A stretch of DNA of 6,101 nt from assembly GCA_021796315.1 (NCBI GenBank), contig JAJYOH010000380.1, forward strand, positions 1 to 6,101, read 5' to 3'. Under the pieces are notes generated by a model. It made no database searches, was not told the DNA's origin, and saw only the letters and a program-made list of their open reading frames with translations. Of the stretch, positions 6,004-6,101 are shown piece by piece. The number at the start of each line of letters is the position of its first letter. The first letter of the stretch is position 1. Source of the stretch: Chloroflexota bacterium. Lineage in GTDB: Bacteria; Chloroflexota; Anaerolineae; Anaerolineales; Villigracilaceae. Made by a program: the position numbers and the translations under genes.

Positions 6004-6033
6004 AGTATGGCGAGGGTGTAAAAACTTTGTAAA
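6004..6033 (-). promoter_or_regulatory. Candidate promoter for the secreted protein gene (position uncertain)
   Basis: On the minus strand TTTACA (6028-6033, five of six -35 bases) is followed after 18 bases by CATACT (6004-6009), a moderate -10 box. Transcription would then start near 5997, just before the 10-bp inverted repeat. Other -10-like boxes are TATAAC (5996-6001, 15 bases after a second TTTACA at 6017-6022) and TATAAA (5968-5973, 16 bases after TTGTTC). The sequence alone does not decide which is used. Confidence 0.3.
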
Positions 6034-6035
6034 CT

Positions 6036-6101
6036 CTATGGGGCTATGCGGCGGACGGCCAACATGGTCAGGTCGTCACTGAGCGGCTCAGATCCAATGA
6101 A
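6036..6101 (-). CDS. C-terminal end of a probable PP2C/SpoIIE-type serine/threonine phosphatase (partial)
   Basis: One minus-strand frame stays open from the window edge for 21 codons and stops at TAG (6036-6038). It encodes FIGSEPLSDDLTMLAVRRIAP. The DDLTMLAVRR ending matches the final beta-strand of PP2C-like SpoIIE/RsbU phosphatases, where the DD(L/I)T aspartates help bind the catalytic metal. Such enzymes dephosphorylate anti-sigma-factor antagonists or other Ser/Thr-phosphorylated regulators. Only the tail is visible, so sensor domains, length and partner cannot be given. The call rests on about ten diagnostic residues but agrees with codon frame and gene direction. The stop lies 86 bases before the next start. 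Confidence 0.7.
   Translation of the reverse strand, partial: FIGSEPLSDDLTMLAVRRIAP

Noticed and set aside
1..6101. CRISPR arrays, tRNA/rRNA genes, insertion sequences, toxin-antitoxin or phage genes
   Set aside because: No regularly spaced repeats, no cloverleaf-like segments with CCA ends, no transposase or integrase motifs and no small overlapping gene pairs were seen on either strand.

Overview
All seven convincing genes, plus one gene tail, lie on the minus strand, so the window reads right to left. The signatures suggest a Gram-negative-like or monoderm bacterium of the Chloroflexota (Anaerolineae). That placement rests on my recollection of similar secreted helical proteins and sugar-transferase N-termini in that class. 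It is an inference, not something the sequence proves.

Right edge (about 6101 to 5380): the last 21 residues of a probable PP2C/SpoIIE-type phosphatase (ending SDDLTMLAVRRIAP) are followed by an 86-base gap. The gap carries a compact set of inverted repeats around a very strong ribosome binding site. Next comes a secreted, largely helical 189-residue protein of unknown function. A perfect 15-bp hairpin follows its stop codon and probably separates it from the next unit.

Middle (5285 to 2688): a promoter-like site and a strong Shine-Dalgarno precede ridA (reactive enamine/imine deaminase). Twelve bases later comes an OmpR/PhoB-type response regulator, and 36 bases after that its sensor histidine kinase. 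The three look like one operon.

Left part (2611 to 1): an AT-rich multi-spanning membrane protein, probably a GT-C-type glycosyltransferase, leads into an ExoA-like family 2 glycosyltransferase. That gene overlaps by 8 bases the start of a membrane protein cut by the window edge, which looks like the N-terminal half of a polyprenyl-phosphate sugar-1-phosphate transferase. Together these read as the edge of an exopolysaccharide or surface-glycan cluster. The sugar transferase would load the first sugar on the lipid carrier, and the GT2 enzyme would extend the chain on the cytoplasmic face. The membrane protein might add a residue from a lipid-linked donor on the outer face. The two-component system lies directly upstream in the same direction and might control the cluster, but nothing in the sequence proves that.

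No tRNA, rRNA, CRISPR array, insertion sequence or attachment site was seen. The most unusual structure is the shared-arm inverted repeat in front of the secreted protein gene (5950 to 5996).
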